Shown: positions 62,154-64,000 of the stretch, in pieces
Layout of the letters: the number at the start of each line of letters is the position of its first letter
How positions within the stretch are numbered: position 1 is the first letter of the stretch
Assembly: GCA_028821575.1 (NCBI GenBank)
Contig: JAPPFW010000029.1
Span: 138,487-202,486, forward strand
Origin: a bacterium
GTDB taxonomy: Bacteria; Actinomycetota; Acidimicrobiia; Spongiisociales; Spongiisociaceae
Direction: 5' to 3'
Length of the DNA stretch: 64,000 nt
The notes under the pieces: model-generated
Database searches by the model: none
Told to the model about the DNA's origin: nothing
The model's input: only the letters and a program-made list of their open reading frames with translations
Program-made: the position numbers and the translations under genes

Positions 62154-63440
62154 ATGGAAAACGAACATGCGTTTGGCCTCTTCGGGGACACGGATGGCCT
62201 CGGTACCGTAACCCTTGGGGCATCGAATGGCTCCGGCGGCGAGGCTACGGACCGGATCACCGCCGTACTCGGGGAGTTGAGACAAGTCCGGATCGGGCCG
62301 ATGTCCCGATCCGAGGCACAACGTGCGCTCGGGTTGTTGAGCCAAGCGCAGTCGGTGGTCAAGTCGTTGATGTGCGAAGTGACCCGGCAAGCCCACGCGG
62401 AATCGGATTCCGACCGCGCCGAGATACTACGACAGGGCGCCCGCCTACCGGGCCGCGAATCGAAGAAGATGGCCAGAGTAGCCCAACGCCTTCAGGAGAT
62501 GCCCAAGGTCAAGGAGCGGTTCGCCGCCGGTCAGATCACCTCCGACCACGTCAACGCCCTGGCCAACGCCGCCGACAAGGTCGGACCGCTAGCAGTAGAA
62601 GCCGATAACAGCCTGATCGAGACCGCCGAGCAGTTGCCTGCCGACAGCTTCGACCGGCACGCCCGGAAGTGGTCCAACGAGAAACTGATCGAAAGAGGCG
62701 TCGATCCCCTGGAGCGTCAGCGGCGCGCCCGGGAAGCAAAGCTCTGGGTGGAGAAAGAGACCGGGCTCGGAGTCCTGATGGCGAAACTGCCCCGTCCCCA
62801 ATTCGAACATCTCCGCCAAGCCATCGACAACCACTACATACACCATCTACGTCGGGACGGCGCCGATGGCCATGACCCCGACGAGATCCGTACCCCCAAG
62901 CAACGTCTCGCCGATGTCTCGTTCGAACTGTTGACCAACCGGAGTGCGGACACGGGCGAGCCCTTGATCGGAACCGTAGGTGTGAAGCCCAAGGCCTCCA
63001 CTCAGCTCATCCTGGTAGCGCAGTACGGAGTGGTGGACGGAACAGACCCCAACGCCCATGTCGAGATGATCGGCGTCGGGCCCGTGCCCCGCCATATCCT
63101 CGCGACGCTCAGCCCGGATACTGAACTCGCCGGGATGGTCTTTGACCGGGCCGGCCGTCCCCTCTGGCTGGGCCGCAACCAACGCCTCGGCAACGCCGCC
63201 CAGCGCCTCGCCGTGGCTGTCCGCGACGGCGGATGCTTCGAATGCGGCGCCCCGATACACAGATGCGAACTCCATCACATGCAGGAGTGGCACCGGGACC
63301 GCGGCCGCACCGACGTGGACAATCTGGTCGCCGTCTGCCGCCAGCACCACAAGTGGCTCGAGACCAACAACCTCATTGTCGAGCGTACAGCCGACGGCTA
63401 CCGAACTCGGCCGCGCACTGGCCATGACCCCCCGCGATAA
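62154..63440 (+). CDS. DUF222/13E12-type HNH endonuclease domain protein
   Basis: The 428-residue protein has the actinobacterial DUF222 domain (about 30-290; ARKWSNEKLIERGVDPLERQRRA is characteristic) and a C-terminal HNH motif. The HNH motif includes CFECGAPIHRCELHHMQEW, with paired cysteines and HH, then DNLVAVCRQHHKWLE. Such proteins are multi-copy in actinobacteria (the 13E12 REP family in mycobacteria) and are often linked to mobile DNA, but no terminal repeats are seen here. The function is unverified. Confidence 0.87.
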   Translation: MENEHAFGLFGDTDGLGTVTLGASNGSGGEATDRITAVLGELRQVRIGPMSRSEAQRALGLLSQAQSVVKSLMCEVTRQAHAESDSDRAEILRQGARLPGRESKKMARVAQRLQEMPKVKERFAAGQITSDHVNALANAADKVGPLAVEADNSLIETAEQLPADSFDRHARKWSNEKLIERGVDPLERQRRAREAKLWVEKETGLGVLMAKLPRPQFEHLRQAIDNHYIHHLRRDGADGHDPDEIRTPKQRLADVSFELLTNRSADTGEPLIGTVGVKPKASTQLILVAQYGVVDGTDPNAHVEMIGVGPVPRHILATLSPDTELAGMVFDRAGRPLWLGRNQRLGNAAQRLAVAVRDGGCFECGAPIHRCELHHMQEWHRDRGRTDVDNLVAVCRQHHKWLETNNLIVERTADGYRTRPRTGHDPPR

Positions 63441-63562
63441 CCAATTGCCGGGGTCAGCGGGCCGTTGCGCAACCCCGCGCCATCGTCACTCCACCTAAAG
63501 AGCGCTGAGGACCGGTTTCTGCGGCGTCCAGAAGGACAATCGACTGGCTAGCTATGCGCTTC

Positions 63563-64000
63563 TCACCAGGCTGATGCGGCTTGGTCAACGAGTTCGGGTG
63601 TGACAGTCGCGAATCCACCGTTACAAGCGTCGGTGACGGCCACATGGACGGTACGGATCACATCTCGAAGAGATCCCGTGGATTCACTCTGGTATAGCTC
63701 GTGGAGGCGGTCAACCGCGGTGGGACTGACGACTTCACCGAGGGGAGGCGCTCTGGTGGGGTCGTCCGGCGACGTGTGCGCTATGACTCGTGAGTGGATC
63801 ACCCTACCGAGCGCGTCTGCTGTCGCTAGTTCCGGGATGTGGACACGAAGCTCGATGCTGGCGTCAAGGTGATCGGCAAGCTCGGTGTCTTGCAGGTAGT
63901 TCGTATGGACCGCTACCACCATGCCGGTGGGGAGTTGCCTTAGTTCGGGCAAGACCATGCCGAAGAAGGCGAGGGCAAGCTCTTGATAACTGACGCCGCT
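63563..64000 (-). CDS. Partial gene: C-terminal part of a probable P-loop ATPase
   Basis: The minus-strand frame is open from the window edge to a stop at 63563, giving 145 visible residues. The 5' part lies outside the window. Features such as LPTGMVVAVHTNYLQDTELADHLDASIELRVHIPEL followed by a helical lid (STGSLRDVIRTVHVAV) resemble the sensor and C-terminal region of ORC/Cdc6- or STAND-type AAA ATPases. No Walker motif is in the visible part, so the assignment is tentative. The 122 bp between it and the HNH gene are empty. Confidence 0.5.
   Translation of the reverse strand, partial: SGVSYQELALAFFGMVLPELRQLPTGMVVAVHTNYLQDTELADHLDASIELRVHIPELATADALGRVIHSRVIAHTSPDDPTRAPPLGEVVSPTAVDRLHELYQSESTGSLRDVIRTVHVAVTDACNGGFATVTPELVDQAASAW

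Noticed and set aside
62154-63440. HNH/DUF222 gene considered as part of an insertion sequence or group II intron
   Set aside because: No terminal inverted repeats, target duplications, transposase or reverse transcriptase found around it.

Overview
This 64 kb window is GC-rich, almost fully coding chromosomal DNA. It most resembles a free-living or symbiotic actinobacterium, perhaps of the class Acidimicrobiia; that is an inference from gene content, since no rRNA marker is present. Supporting evidence: a tandem AdnA/AdnB-type helicase-nuclease pair, a SenX3/RegX3-like phosphate system, a DUF222/13E12-type HNH protein, many FadD-like acyl-CoA synthetases, and many genes whose -10 hexamer lies only 6-9 nt before the start codon (leaderless transcripts). 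I see no tRNA, rRNA, CRISPR array, insertion sequence or prophage.

Layout. 0.1-4.5 kb: acyl-CoA ligases, a poly-gamma-glutamate-hydrolase-like protein and a small membrane protein. 4.5-15.8 kb: a terminator-like hairpin, a stand-alone RecB-family nuclease, glutamate dehydrogenase with a DUF1015 protein, the adnA-adnB pair and D-aminoacyl-tRNA deacylase. 15.9-24.1 kb: PlsB-like acyltransferase, E1 alpha/beta of a 2-oxoacid dehydrogenase, an alpha/beta hydrolase, DNA polymerase X and ACT-domain malic enzyme. 24.1-31.5 kb (minus strand): pstS-pstC-pstA-pstB-phoU-response regulator-(30-codon leader)-histidine kinase, with a PHO-box-like repeat upstream of pstS. 31.5-39.1 kb: NHL/thioredoxin lipoprotein, NfuA, ATP-grasp enzyme, beta-propeller lipoprotein, thiamine pyrophosphokinase and a hydroxypyruvate-reductase-like enzyme. 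39.1-47.5 kb: two tandem FadD paralogues (one with altered catalytic motifs), an HD-domain protein, an IclR regulator with a likely operator, DeoD, a membrane protein and a DadA-like oxidase.

47.9-53.4 kb is the most interesting functional unit. It has lower GC than its surroundings, at least in its first three genes. It encodes a STAS anti-sigma-antagonist, a REC-PP2C phosphatase (RsbU-like), an RsbW-like kinase, a periplasmic solute-binding lipoprotein and a TorS-like membrane histidine kinase with an Asp/Tyr tail. Together these read as an extracytoplasmic ligand sensor wired into a partner-switching cascade. 53.5-63.4 kb: a DsbA-like protein, aat, a MocR-type regulator divergent from an aminotransferase-alanine dehydrogenase-FAD/GcvT demethylase operon, then the HNH protein. 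The window ends inside a minus-strand gene resembling the C-terminus of an ATPase.

The most striking structural feature is a set of short 7-bp-period tandem repeats in at least ten intergenic gaps. Unit sequences differ between loci (GGCTTGY, GAATGGT, TAGTTGT, ACTAACM, CTGACAC, AGTGGKC and others). They lie mainly at gene 3' ends, and several supply the stop codons of the flanking genes. They resemble the heptanucleotide STRR repeats known from cyanobacteria.
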